Assembly: GCF_029581355.1 (NCBI RefSeq)
Contig: NZ_CP120849.1
Location: forward strand, 776,501 to 840,500
Origin: Parabacteroides chongii
GTDB taxonomy: Bacteria; Bacteroidota; Bacteroidia; Bacteroidales; Tannerellaceae
Reading direction: 5' to 3'
DNA: 64,000 bases
This document shows positions 38,501 through 47,805 of this stretch, one piece after another (position 1 is the stretch's first letter; every line of letters begins with the position of its first letter). The notes beneath the pieces are model-generated. The model was not told the origin of the DNA. It worked only from the letters and a program-made list of their open reading frames with translations, and searched no databases. A program made the translations under genes and the position numbers.

Positions 38501-39982
38501 TTATTGTTGTTGTGTTGCAAATATTTCCCGTAACTTCTCACGGTCGTCAAAATGATGTTTCACGCCTTTCACATCCTGGTAATCTTCATGGCCTTTACCA
38601 GCCACAAGGATCACATCGCCTTTCTTAGCCAGCATAGTGGCCGTTTTGATAGCCTGTGTACGGTCGGTGATGCAAAGTGTACGTTCCATATCCGCCTTGC
38701 TCAGCCCGGCTACCATATCCTGAATGATCTCGTCCGGTTCTTCAAAACGGGGATTGTCGGAAGTCAGGATTACCTGGTCACTCAACTTCGCTGCCTCTTT
38801 CGCCATCAACGGGCGTTTCCCTTTATCGCGGTTTCCGCCGGCACCCACAACGGTGATGATTCGGCCTCTTCCATCGAGCACTTCCTGGATACCGTTCAGT
38901 ACGTTTGTCAAAGCATCCGGCGTATGGGCGTAATCGACAATCGCCGTATAACCGAGCGGAGATTGTATCGTTTCGAAACGGCCGGATACCGAGTGCAGCG
39001 TGCTCAATACGATCAGCGTCTCTTCCGGATCTTTTCCCAGTGAAACAGCCGCACCGTAAACAGCCAGGAGGTTGTAAGCATTGAAACGTCCCACAAAATG
39101 AACGATAACTTCACGACCGTTAATAATCATTTCTGTTCCTTCAAAATGCGACTCCAAAATCTTACCTTTGAAATCGGCCAGGGTACGGAGTGAATAGGTC
39201 AACTTCTTTGCCGCTGTATTCTGGAGCATGACAAGGCCTGATTTATCGTCGGCATTGGTCAGTGCAAAAGCATCCGCAGGCAGGTCGTCAAAGAATTTCT
39301 TCTTTGCTTTCAAGTAGTTCTCTACCGTTTTATGATAATCCAAATGGTCGCGCGTCAAGTTGGTAAAGATACCACCGTTGAACGACAAACCACTGATACG
39401 TTTCTGATCGATTGAATGGGAACTGACTTCCATAAAGGCATATTCGCATCCGGCTTCCACCATCCGGGCCATCAGACTGTGGAGGGTGATCGGATCGGGA
39501 GTTGTATGTTCTGTCGGGATCGCTTCACCGTCGATATAATTGCATACGGTGGAGATCAAGCCTACCTTATGTCCCATCTTACGGAACATTTCATACAATA
39601 AGGTAGCGATGGTGGTCTTGCCGTTCGTCCCGGTAACGCCCACCAGCGTCAGCTTGTCCGAAGGATTGTCATACCAGGTCGAAACAACCTTACCCAATGC
39701 GTCCGCCGAATCTTTCACCCGGATGAAACATAGTTTTCTTTCGAAAGAAGCTATCTTTTCTTCCGAAAGAAGCGGCAGTTCCTCGCAGATGATCGCTACG
39801 GCTCCTTGGGCAATAGCTCCGTCGATATAAGCATGTCCGTCAACTGCCGTACCTCTTACCGCCACGAACAAAAAGCCATCTTCCACCTTACGGGAGTCAG
39901 ACTGGATACCTGCGATTTTTACATCATCAGCACCCACTGTTTCCAGTACATCCAACGTATGAATCAATTTCTTCAGTTCCAT
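38501..39982 (-). CDS. murE: UDP-MurNAc-L-Ala-D-Glu--meso-2,6-diaminopimelate ligase
   Basis: 493 residues. Adds the third stem residue in the cytosol. N-terminal domain with [17 protein letters not shown]-loop [18 protein letters not shown] (about residue 112), [11 protein letters not shown] and [10 protein letters not shown] in the centre, and DNPRFEEP in the C-terminal domain. The DNPR motif is the marker for meso-diaminopimelate rather than lysine as substrate. Spacing to the ftsI-type gene is 43 bp and includes a small GGCAGGT-type hairpin. Confidence 0.96.
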   Translation of the reverse strand: MELKKLIHTLDVLETVGADDVKIAGIQSDSRKVEDGFLFVAVRGTAVDGHAYIDGAIAQGAVAIICEELPLLSEEKIASFERKLCFIRVKDSADALGKVVSTWYDNPSDKLTLVGVTGTNGKTTIATLLYEMFRKMGHKVGLISTVCNYIDGEAIPTEHTTPDPITLHSLMARMVEAGCEYAFMEVSSHSIDQKRISGLSFNGGIFTNLTRDHLDYHKTVENYLKAKKKFFDDLPADAFALTNADDKSGLVMLQNTAAKKLTYSLRTLADFKGKILESHFEGTEMIINGREVIVHFVGRFNAYNLLAVYGAAVSLGKDPEETLIVLSTLHSVSGRFETIQSPLGYTAIVDYAHTPDALTNVLNGIQEVLDGRGRIITVVGAGGNRDKGKRPLMAKEAAKLSDQVILTSDNPRFEEPDEIIQDMVAGLSKADMERTLCITDRTQAIKTATMLAKKGDVILVAGKGHEDYQDVKGVKHHFDDREKLREIFATQQQ

Positions 39983-40025
39983 ATTTTATCTGTTTGCAGA
40001 CAGGTCAGAAAACCTGCCCTTCTAT

Positions 40026-42194
40026 TTATTTTAATGTTAAGCGGATGGATTGTCCTTTGGCAATCCGCGTTCCCGGCCCCATCGACTGAGCAGAAACCCG
40101 CCCCATTCCATCCAATACAACTCGTAAACCTGCACTTTCAAGCAAGTAAACAGCATCTTTCGCCCCCATGCCGATCACACTCGGAACCAGTCCTTCACGG
40201 ATTGTCAGATCGTGCAAACGGAGCACCTCACTACTGTCTCTCCGAGCTGCAGCAACCCACTTTGTTTCCAAACTGTCCGTATCGACATCAATATCGAATT
40301 TGCCCAATACATTTTCCAATGCATCCAGATTACCGTTCTTTGCCGCCGGCAGCATAACAGCCAACGAATCGCGTTCCATATCACGTACGTCGAACGACAT
40401 ATGACTGGCATAAACTTTCTCGGCAATGGCTTTCACTACGCCTCCGGACATCGTGCCCCCTGAAGGATAACCGATACGCGGACGACGGATCACAACGATA
40501 CAGGAATACTTCGGTTCGTCGGCAGGGAAATATCCGCAAAAAGCGACCTGGTGACCGCTCGTACGGTAAACACCGCCTGTTGCTATCTGTGCCGTACCTG
40601 TCTTTCCTGCAATACGGATAATATCCGAATGTACGGCTTTACCTGTTCCTTTCTCAACCACACCCAACAACATATCCTTGATAATAGCCAGTGTATTGTC
40701 GGAACAAATCGACGATTTCAGAACCTCCGTCGAGAAACTCTGCACCGTCTTACCGTTGTGCATAATCTCCTTGGTAAACATCGGGCGGACCATCTTACCA
40801 CCGTTCGCTATGGCATTGAAGAATGTCAACGTATAGATCGGAGGTATCTGCGTTTCATATCCGAAGGACATCCAGGGCAACGTAGTCTTCGACCAGTATA
40901 AAGTGGTATCATTCGGCATACGTATCTTAGCACGTCCGGCTCCCGGTATTTCCAGATTCAACGGGATAGTCAGACCTAATTTATACAGCCCTTCCACATA
41001 TTTGGTCGGGTTCTTTTCGTATCCTTTCAGAATAATCTTGGCAACGCCGATATTCGACGAATACCAAATCGCCTGTTCTGCCGAGATACGACCGTAACCG
41101 CCTTTGTTCATATTATGGTCGGTCATACGGGCTCCTTTATACATATAAATACCTTTACCGACATCCACCGTATCACCCGGCTGACAAATGCCGTCTTCCA
41201 ACGCCACCATCATAGAAGCAACCTTGAAGGTAGAGCCCGGTTCTATTTCATCCGCCACAGCATGGTTCTTCGTTTCGGCATAAGCGCCTTCACGGATACG
41301 CCCCATGTTCGTTATTGCTTTTATCTCACCCGTAGCAACTTCCATCACAACGGCTGTTCCCGATTCGGCATCGATCTTCTTCAGCATATCGACCAACGAC
41401 TTCTCGGTAATATCCTGGATATTGATATCTATCGTCGTACGGATATCCATACCGTCCACAGGTTCCACCTCGACGACATTTGTCCAGCCGCCGCCTACGC
41501 GACGTACGGAACTCAATCCGGCTTCTCCCCGAAGCAACGAATCGTACTGCAACTCCAGGCCGTTCTTTCCTTTGGTCATACCTCCGGCTTCGATTTCACC
41601 GTAGATATCTCCGATCGTACGGGAAGCCAGTGTACCGAACGGTTTCTGGCGCTGTACCATTTCCTTTGTATAGAATCCGCTCTTGTATCGGCTCAGACGA
41701 AGGAACGGATATTTCTTCATCTCTTTCAAGTCGGTATAAGAAGCACGACCCTCATAGACGGGATACTGACGACTTTTACTTTTCAGTCCCCGAAGCAGAT
41801 GGGCCTTATATCCGGCAGGAGTCCGGTTCTTGAATTTCCGGGATAAATAGACCGACAAAGAATCGACTCCGTTCACCTTTGAACTCAGGAACGTATCGAC
41901 AGAAAAACCATCGGCACGGAAGTCTATATAGGTGTAGTAACGGGGCACACTGGTAGCCATCAGCTTTCCATCGGAAGAATAGATGTTACCACGTCCGGGT
42001 AATATCAGACGATTCGGGCGTTTCTGGCTTTCTGCCACTTTTTCCCATTTTTCCTTTTCCACGAAAGCTGTATCAAACGTGCGTAGCAATATACCAACCG
42101 CTATAAGCCCCAACAGCAGCACGACAATAAAGTAACAGAATAATATCCGGTTACTTTTCGGGGCGGTTTCTATTGGTTCGATCTCTTCAGCCAT
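40026..42194 (-). CDS. ftsI: Penicillin-binding protein FtsI (PBP3-type transpeptidase) with PASTA domain
   Basis: 722 residues. One N-terminal membrane anchor (about residues 16-38), PBP dimerisation domain, then a transpeptidase domain with active-site Ser321 in IEPGSTFKVASMM, SSN in IWYSSNIGVAKI and KTG in IAGKTGTAQIATGG. A single PASTA domain ends the protein (VPSVIGMGAKDAVYLLESAGL...). It crosslinks septal peptidoglycan in the periplasm together with FtsW. A PASTA tail on FtsI is common in Bacteroidota and Gram-positives but absent from the E. coli enzyme. Confidence 0.95.
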   Translation of the reverse strand: MAEEIEPIETAPKSNRILFCYFIVVLLLGLIAVGILLRTFDTAFVEKEKWEKVAESQKRPNRLILPGRGNIYSSDGKLMATSVPRYYTYIDFRADGFSVDTFLSSKVNGVDSLSVYLSRKFKNRTPAGYKAHLLRGLKSKSRQYPVYEGRASYTDLKEMKKYPFLRLSRYKSGFYTKEMVQRQKPFGTLASRTIGDIYGEIEAGGMTKGKNGLELQYDSLLRGEAGLSSVRRVGGGWTNVVEVEPVDGMDIRTTIDINIQDITEKSLVDMLKKIDAESGTAVVMEVATGEIKAITNMGRIREGAYAETKNHAVADEIEPGSTFKVASMMVALEDGICQPGDTVDVGKGIYMYKGARMTDHNMNKGGYGRISAEQAIWYSSNIGVAKIILKGYEKNPTKYVEGLYKLGLTIPLNLEIPGAGRAKIRMPNDTTLYWSKTTLPWMSFGYETQIPPIYTLTFFNAIANGGKMVRPMFTKEIMHNGKTVQSFSTEVLKSSICSDNTLAIIKDMLLGVVEKGTGKAVHSDIIRIAGKTGTAQIATGGVYRTSGHQVAFCGYFPADEPKYSCIVVIRRPRIGYPSGGTMSGGVVKAIAEKVYASHMSFDVRDMERDSLAVMLPAAKNGNLDALENVLGKFDIDVDTDSLETKWVAAARRDSSEVLRLHDLTIREGLVPSVIGMGAKDAVYLLESAGLRVVLDGMGRVSAQSMGPGTRIAKGQSIRLTLK

Positions 42195-42196
42195 AT

Positions 42197-42550
42197 TTAT
42201 TTGTATAATTCATACGGCGGAGTTTTGGCTCCTTCCAGTTCTATACCTTGTTCTTCAATCAATAATTCTACTTGCGACTGGCGGCTGTTCCCCGTCAGTT
42301 CCGATGAGATGGACAATGCCTCAAAACGTATGTCGCGCAAACGTTGTTGCAGGCGGTCGATCTCACGTAGTTTTTGCATGCAGGTGTAGCGGTTTCCGAT
42401 AAAGAAGAATATCATTATCACAACAAGCACGATCATCCGTGTGTGTTTAACGATAAAATCCTCATTCAGGATACCACCGCCCAGCACATACAAAAGAGAA
42501 AGACGTTTCTCTTTTTTCTTCGACTTTTTACGTTGTTGTTTTTCCTCCAT
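42197..42550 (-). CDS. ftsL: FtsL-like divisome protein
   Basis: 117 residues, bitopic. Lys-rich cytoplasmic N-terminus (EEKQQRKKSKKKEKRLSLL), one membrane segment at about residues 35-57 (IVLVVIMIFFFIG), then a short coiled-coil (LREIDRLQQRLRDIRFEALS). Sequence is not conserved between phyla; the call is based on size, topology and the position between rsmH and ftsI (2-bp gap to ftsI). Belongs with FtsQ and the DivIC/FtsB partner in the periplasmic divisome. Confidence 0.85.
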   Translation of the reverse strand: MEEKQQRKKSKKKEKRLSLLYVLGGGILNEDFIVKHTRMIVLVVIMIFFFIGNRYTCMQKLREIDRLQQRLRDIRFEALSISSELTGNSRQSQVELLIEEQGIELEGAKTPPYELYK

Positions 42551-42592
42551 AACCCCTATGTTAATTGGCAGTCGACCAGCAACTGCACCTCG

Positions 42593-43510
42593 CTACTTCT
42601 TCTCTGCTATTCTCAATTTGGCACTTCTCGAACGGGGGTTTCTTTCGATCTCCTCGTCGGAAGGCACAATCACTTTATTGTTTACCATGCGAAATGGCGT
42701 CTGTACATTTCCGAAAAAGTCTTGCTCGCTTTTTCCTTCAAAGTTTCCTGTTTTCAGGAAGTTTTTCACCAACCTGTCTTCCAGCGAATGGTAAGTGATT
42801 ACAACCAAACGTCCGCCGGGCTTTAAGACCTGCAGGGTTTGTTGCAGCATTTCTTTCAGGGCACGCATTTCGTCGTTCACTTCGATGCGAAGTGCCTGGA
42901 ATGCCTGTGCCAAAAACTTTTTCTCTTTGTCTTTTCCCGTGAAAGGCTTAACCAGCTCCAGGAAGTCACCGATCGTTTCTATTTTCTTATTTTCACGTGT
43001 CCGGACGATCAACGACGCTAGCTTACGAGCCACTTTCAGTTCGCCGTACAGGTAAAAGATATCTGCCAGCTCCTCTTCCGTATAGGTATTGACGATATCG
43101 GCAGCCGTCTGACCGGCACGGGTGTTCATGCGCATATCCAATGCCCCGTCGAAACGGAAAGAGAAACCGCGGTCTTTATCATCGAAATGATGGGAAGAAA
43201 CCCCCAAATCCGCCAACAGTCCGTCGACTTCACCGTCCACACCATGATAGCGCATAAAATTATACAAATAACGGAAATTACTGCGGACAAACACAAAACG
43301 GGGATCGTCGGGGATATTATGTTCGGCATCGGCATCCTGGTCAAATCCGTAAAGTTCACTGTCGCTATCCATCCGTTTCAGGATTTCACGCGAATGTCCT
43401 CCTCCTCCAAAAGTCACATCCACGTAGATGCCCCCTTCTTGAATATTCAGACCTTTCACGCTTTCATCAAGCATCACCGGCACATGATAACTCTGCTTTT
43501 TCTCTTCCAT
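42593..43510 (-). CDS. rsmH: 16S rRNA (cytosine-1402-N4)-methyltransferase RsmH
   Basis: 305 residues, cytosolic SAM-dependent methyltransferase (formerly MraW). Blocks: YHVPVMLDESVKGL at the N-terminus, SAM-binding VDVTFGGGGHSREILKRM, GLLADLGVSSHHFDDKDRGFSF, and C-terminal LVVITYHSLEDRLVKNF and NPRSRSAKLRIAEK. It is the first gene of the division/cell-wall cluster here; mraZ, usually directly upstream, is absent. A repeat-rich 430-bp gap precedes it. Confidence 0.96.
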   Translation of the reverse strand: MEEKKQSYHVPVMLDESVKGLNIQEGGIYVDVTFGGGGHSREILKRMDSDSELYGFDQDADAEHNIPDDPRFVFVRSNFRYLYNFMRYHGVDGEVDGLLADLGVSSHHFDDKDRGFSFRFDGALDMRMNTRAGQTAADIVNTYTEEELADIFYLYGELKVARKLASLIVRTRENKKIETIGDFLELVKPFTGKDKEKKFLAQAFQALRIEVNDEMRALKEMLQQTLQVLKPGGRLVVITYHSLEDRLVKNFLKTGNFEGKSEQDFFGNVQTPFRMVNNKVIVPSDEEIERNPRSRSAKLRIAEKK

Positions 43511-43669
43511 TTTATGTCTTACACGTTAAACTTTCCCTTAAACAAAAGCACCTTACTTCGCTGTAAACAGGCACGTTACTTTATTAGAGGGTAAAATTAA
43601 GCATTTATCAAATTACCTTCCAAGAAATATAAGAGAAAAGTACAAAAAAGTTATCAACAGGTAGAGAGT

Positions 43670-43760
43670 CTTACTTTTCTCTTGATAGAAAAGTAAACAA
43701 AAAATCAAGGCTACACCGGCTTCGCTACTTCGGCGAAAGACTACGCTGAAAGGATAGTTG
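43670..43760. repeat. Dispersed-looking intergenic element with hairpin, upstream of rsmH
   Basis: Perfect 10-bp inverted repeat TTACTTTTCT (43671-43680) / AGAAAAGTAA (43687-43696), followed by an A-rich run and a GC-rich part with a TTCGC...GCGAA hairpin near 43711-43727. Very similar sequence is familiar to me from other Bacteroidota intergenic regions, but no second copy exists in this window. A 65-codon frame across it is not credible as a gene. Confidence 0.45.
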
Positions 43761-43808
43761 TATAACTGATGTGTAAATCCGTAATGGGTCGAACGGGGTA
43801 TAAAATAC

Positions 43809-43918
43809 AATTTCCTCCTAAGGAAACCGGAGTTCCCTCGGGAGGAAATTACAATTCCCCAGGCAGGAAACTATAGTTTCCCTAGGAGGGAACTACAGTT
43901 TCCTAAGCATGGAACTAC
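43809..43918. repeat. 22-bp tandem palindromic repeat array 3 (5 units)
   Basis: Units start at 43809, 43831, 43853, 43875 and 43897, each of the form AGTTTCC-N8-GGAAACTAC. The junction of units 3 and 4 is a perfect 16-bp palindrome, GGAAACTATAGTTTCC. Same arms as the array at 10120-10242. It lies between the glycosidase gene stop (43943) and rsmH. Confidence 0.85.
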
Positions 43919-43942
43919 GAGGAAACTGTAATAAACTAATAA

Positions 43943-45946
43943 TCAGCCAAGCTTCATAGAGATTACCTCTCCTTCTTTTATTGCTTTATGAAGTAGCGTT
44001 TTCCCTTCTGATTTGACAGTAACAATCAGTTTTCCGTTTTCACGGATCACTTCAATGTCGAAGGAGGAATCGAATGCCTTTATTTTACGCAAACTCATTT
44101 TATCCCACTCAGCCGGTAAACGCGGAGTAAACGTGAAAGACTTCAAACCGGTAGGGCGAAGACCGAACATTCCTTCTGTGATGATACGGCAGTATAATCC
44201 GCTCTCGGCAGAAAGATGGCGCTGGCTTCCTTCCGGCCATGCCTCAATGGCATAAGGGACATGGTCACCCAACAGGCGATGATTGGAATAGAATTTTAAG
44301 TATTCGGTTGCTTTTTCTGTTGCTCCGCAGGCATATACGCCTCTCAAAGCATACAGGGTGGAACGATCCCAGAAAGTCTCGCTTCCGGCCTGGGTCAACA
44401 AACCGTTTTCTGTCCACAAACGGGGAGAGAACAAGGCATTGATCGTCCCTTCTTTACGATCATAGATGCCGACTGTCAGCGGAATACAAATCCAGGAACG
44501 AAGGATGTCGTTTCCTTCATAATATTGATAAGTATCGACCCCTTCTACTTTAGCCCCGAAATAGTCTTCCATACTTTTACGAAGATCTTTAGCCTGTCTC
44601 TCATAATCCGACAACTCCGAAAAAGGCTTCTTCAAATCTTTTCCTAAATACACGGCTGAACGTAAAGCATCGTAATATAATGAAGAGGTACAAAGGTTGG
44701 CTTTCCCTGCCGGAAAACGTCCTTCCAGTTCGTCGGAGTCGGAGGCTACAACGCCTTTGTCGTTCAGGTTTCGACGACAGTATTCCAGGCACCATTCGAT
44801 AAGCGGCCATAACTCTTCAGCTTCACCTTTGTCTCCTCTTGCCAAAGCATAACGGGCGGCTCCGTAAGCGACCATTGCGGCATCACCACGGTCACCGGCT
44901 CCTCCCCAAACGTCCAGTCCTTCTGCAATGATGGAACTGGGTATCTTTTCGTATTCAGGGTTCATGAAACGGGCAAAATGTTTGAATGAGTTAAGAGCAG
45001 AACCATTTCCGACTTCGTATCCCAGATAAGGGAAGAAGGGATTGATATATTCTGCCTGGTCGTTAGCCCAGATTGCGGCATAATAAGACTCACCGCCGGG
45101 ACCATGCATTAATCCTCCTTTCGTGTCATAGATACTTTCTGCTCCACGTATCTTGGCAAAGGCAAACATCGTATTTACAACGGGATCGGGGGTTTCCAGT
45201 ATCAGGTTATTCCAAAAGCCTGCGATCAGGTCCTTTCTAGCCTGCAGTTCTTTTTCGATATCCATCTTTTGTTCTGTCTCGCCCTGCTTATAACCGCTGA
45301 TTGAAGCATAAAAGACAAGTTCTTCTTTCGGTTGCAGTTGCTTACTTGTCGATCCTATAATCTCGGAAACCAGCTTATAACTACCATCCACTCCAATAGC
45401 CGGATCGGTGTCTATAACTGAACGGGAAACAGGTATTTCCACATTCACAGCCGATTCTCCCGTATTTCGGAGAATATATTTCTCACATACGGCAGGATTG
45501 GATACAGAAGGGAAAACAACACGGGTCATGGTTATTTGTGCCTTACGCGGCAAAGCGACCATACTTTCTACCGTCATTGTTCCATCCAATGTGATTTTAG
45601 TTACCTTTTCACCGGAAAGCGATTGTCCGTTAACCGATACCATATCCGACGCATTCCAAGCAAACCGGCGCATCAAACTGGCATGTGTATTATTCGGTAT
45701 CGTCCGGAGCATCGGCCAAATCATACTCTTATTCAACTCAAAAGAACCGTCGGCATTCACCCCGTAACGCAAAACAGCAGACACTTTCAAACCGCTCATT
45801 TCGATATGATCGTAATGAGGAATGTGCCCCTTCACCTCCCATGAGATACTCCCGTTGGGATTGATGGACCAGCGGTTCTGAGCAGAAAGGTAGCCACTAC
45901 AAACAAAGGTCCAACATAAAAACACAAATAAAAATAACTTTTTCAT
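43943..45946 (-). CDS. Secreted six-hairpin glycosidase-like protein
   Basis: 667 residues with signal peptide (MKKLFLFVFLCWTFVCSGYLSAQ). The N-terminal 240 residues look like a beta-sandwich, and the remainder like an (alpha/alpha)6-barrel. Barrel features are the repeated aromatic/acidic stretches YYAAIWANDQAEYINPFFPY, GLDVWGGAGDRGDAAMVAYG, ASDSDELEGRFPAGKANLC and EAWPEGSQRHLSAESGLYCR; the conserved Asp/Glu in these are likely catalytic. It probably cleaves a plant or host glycan outside the cytoplasm. The exact GH family was not identified. It is the last gene of the SusCD-type locus, 62 bp after the beta-helix gene. Confidence 0.7.
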   Translation of the reverse strand: MKKLFLFVFLCWTFVCSGYLSAQNRWSINPNGSISWEVKGHIPHYDHIEMSGLKVSAVLRYGVNADGSFELNKSMIWPMLRTIPNNTHASLMRRFAWNASDMVSVNGQSLSGEKVTKITLDGTMTVESMVALPRKAQITMTRVVFPSVSNPAVCEKYILRNTGESAVNVEIPVSRSVIDTDPAIGVDGSYKLVSEIIGSTSKQLQPKEELVFYASISGYKQGETEQKMDIEKELQARKDLIAGFWNNLILETPDPVVNTMFAFAKIRGAESIYDTKGGLMHGPGGESYYAAIWANDQAEYINPFFPYLGYEVGNGSALNSFKHFARFMNPEYEKIPSSIIAEGLDVWGGAGDRGDAAMVAYGAARYALARGDKGEAEELWPLIEWCLEYCRRNLNDKGVVASDSDELEGRFPAGKANLCTSSLYYDALRSAVYLGKDLKKPFSELSDYERQAKDLRKSMEDYFGAKVEGVDTYQYYEGNDILRSWICIPLTVGIYDRKEGTINALFSPRLWTENGLLTQAGSETFWDRSTLYALRGVYACGATEKATEYLKFYSNHRLLGDHVPYAIEAWPEGSQRHLSAESGLYCRIITEGMFGLRPTGLKSFTFTPRLPAEWDKMSLRKIKAFDSSFDIEVIRENGKLIVTVKSEGKTLLHKAIKEGEVISMKLG

Positions 45947-46007
45947 GATATTCTATTATATAAAATGGTTACTCACATATTGTTACTACTCACTTATAAT
46001 ACCACAA

Positions 46008-47696
46008 TCACTCCAAATAACGAATATTCTTTACAACTACAGATTGAGTATTATTCATATAAACAGGCTGTAGACATCCCGATATATCATTATTTACAAT
46101 TTGAACATCTTCCGCATCTTCTATTGCTATGGCATGTTCATTCACAGCTTCAATGACGTTGTTCCGAATAAGAATATTCTTATTCAATAATCCGGTTTTC
46201 TCCTTTACGCCAGAAACAGCAACACTAATGCCGGATGAAGACCCCTGAGTTCCTTGCGCATAGCCACAACCAGAAATCCAATTATTTTCAATCAACACAT
46301 TTTCCACCGGACCACTTTCCCGCCAACCAGCTTCTGCCCCTAACTGAATAGCTGTCCCGGTACTATTCTGTATCACATTTTTATTTATAAGAACATTCTT
46401 GCTCTTTATCAGAAATGCTCTGGCCAGGTGACTCTTCACCGTATTATTCGTGATCCGGACAGATGGCCGACGTGTAATATTAGTCATATAAAAAAGATCG
46501 GGAGAACCTATAAGCCAATCTTTATCCAATGTTACACAAACCTTCCAATCTGCAACAGAAGTATCAACCTGTTGAACAACAAAACGTTCTCTCTCTATCA
46601 AATTGCTCTTATTTACAACCAGCAAAGTATCATCCACATCCGGATAATCCAGAGATAAAGCATGAAGATCTGCATTTTGTATTTTAATTTCAACAGACCG
46701 TTTTGTTTGAGGGACAATCGTATAATAATAATTATGAATATTCGTACAATCGTCTCCCTGACCTCCAAATTTACAATTTTCTATCGTAATTCGCCCTTTA
46801 CAACTGGTAAAATGAGTTGCATCTGTATTTGTAGAAATAACAGCACCTGCCTCCGGGATTACCTGAAGATTATTCATGGTTATATTTTCCGACAAATGTC
46901 CGACAATTCCCATACCTGGCTGACTATGTATCTTAACGTCTTCAATAAAAACTTCAGACGACTCTTTTATCATAATTGCCGGACGATAATGCCCGGAATG
47001 ACGCAATACACAATAATCACCTATAGAAGGTTTAAAATCCGTGTAAATGCGGATCATATCTTTTGACAACAATTCTTTACCGAAACATCTTCCTCCCGTA
47101 TACAATGTTTTTTTCACTGCACCAACATAATGTATCCTTCCCGTCACTACCTCATCCAAATAATAATAACGTTCAGGATCAATCTGCATATCGAAGCTTT
47201 TTTCATTGAGCTTCATTATCTTTCCTACCGTATTGGGAGGACGTCGGTAAGTAATACTCAATCCTTTAACCGTTACATTTCGTGCCCCTACTATTGATAT
47301 AACTTCATACCAACCATCCAACAACAACGTTGCACCGCCTGCGTCAATAACAAGATCCTCTGCACCAGCTAAATCCAAAGCCTTTACATAAGGAGCATCC
47401 GGCTTAAACAAAGTGCCCTGAACATTTTCTCCATATGTACCGCTAATTGCGTCTCTCTCAATCTTTAGAGCTAAAGAATCCCTATAATTATATAAGCCGG
47501 GAGGGAAAAATAAAACAGCTCCTTTACGGTGCCTGCAATAATCGCAAGCCTTACGAATAGCCTCCGAATCGTCCAGGCCGTCATTTGGAACAGCCCCAAA
47601 GGATGACACATCCACCCGCTCTCCTGTCTCCGCATAACAATGAAAAAACACTACAGAATGAAGCAGTAATATCAAAACACATATTAATCTTTTCAT
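46008..47696 (-). CDS. Secreted parallel beta-helix glycosidase, GH110-like
   Basis: 562 residues from the ATG at 47696; a TTG two codons earlier is also possible. Signal peptide (MKRLICVLILLLHSVVFFHC), then the pectate-lyase/GH28-type start VDVSSFGAVPNDGLDDSEAIRKA, followed by many beta-helix turns (NVTVKGLSITY, SEVFIEDVKIHSQPGMGIVGHL, ENITMNNLQV). The block STNTDATHFTSC...IENCKFGGQGDDCTNIH, with a paired Asp, resembles the active site of GH110 alpha-1,3-galactosidases. That suggests action on alpha-galactosyl caps, such as blood-group-B-type glycans. Family assignment is from memory of motifs and is moderately sure; another GH28-like activity is possible. Confidence 0.6.
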   Translation of the reverse strand: MKRLICVLILLLHSVVFFHCYAETGERVDVSSFGAVPNDGLDDSEAIRKACDYCRHRKGAVLFFPPGLYNYRDSLALKIERDAISGTYGENVQGTLFKPDAPYVKALDLAGAEDLVIDAGGATLLLDGWYEVISIVGARNVTVKGLSITYRRPPNTVGKIMKLNEKSFDMQIDPERYYYLDEVVTGRIHYVGAVKKTLYTGGRCFGKELLSKDMIRIYTDFKPSIGDYCVLRHSGHYRPAIMIKESSEVFIEDVKIHSQPGMGIVGHLSENITMNNLQVIPEAGAVISTNTDATHFTSCKGRITIENCKFGGQGDDCTNIHNYYYTIVPQTKRSVEIKIQNADLHALSLDYPDVDDTLLVVNKSNLIERERFVVQQVDTSVADWKVCVTLDKDWLIGSPDLFYMTNITRRPSVRITNNTVKSHLARAFLIKSKNVLINKNVIQNSTGTAIQLGAEAGWRESGPVENVLIENNWISGCGYAQGTQGSSSGISVAVSGVKEKTGLLNKNILIRNNVIEAVNEHAIAIEDAEDVQIVNNDISGCLQPVYMNNTQSVVVKNIRYLE

Positions 47697-47740
47697 TTTC
47701 AAATCAATTTATATTACTTTTCACACGGAATGATATACAA

Positions 47741-47790
47741 AAAAGCACCCTCTGAGAAAAACCTAAAGATTATTCTTTGAGAGTGCTTTT
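47741..47790 (-). terminator. Terminator after the SusCD-lipoprotein genes
   Basis: On the minus strand, AAAAGCACTCTCA pairs imperfectly with ...AGAGGGTGCTTTT (one bulge), followed by a run of T. It begins 16 bp after the lipoprotein stop and separates the susC-susD-lipoprotein unit from the two glycosidase genes. Confidence 0.6.
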
Positions 47791-47805
47791 TACATATAGT
47801 AACTA

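Noticed and set aside
43613..43810. 65-codon minus-strand frame upstream of rsmH, candidate mraZ or small gene
   Set aside because: No MraZ motifs, lies over the hairpin element and repeats, no start context.
47697..47702. TTG start two codons before the ATG of the beta-helix gene
   Set aside because: The ATG at 47696 gives a normal signal peptide; nothing favours the TTG.
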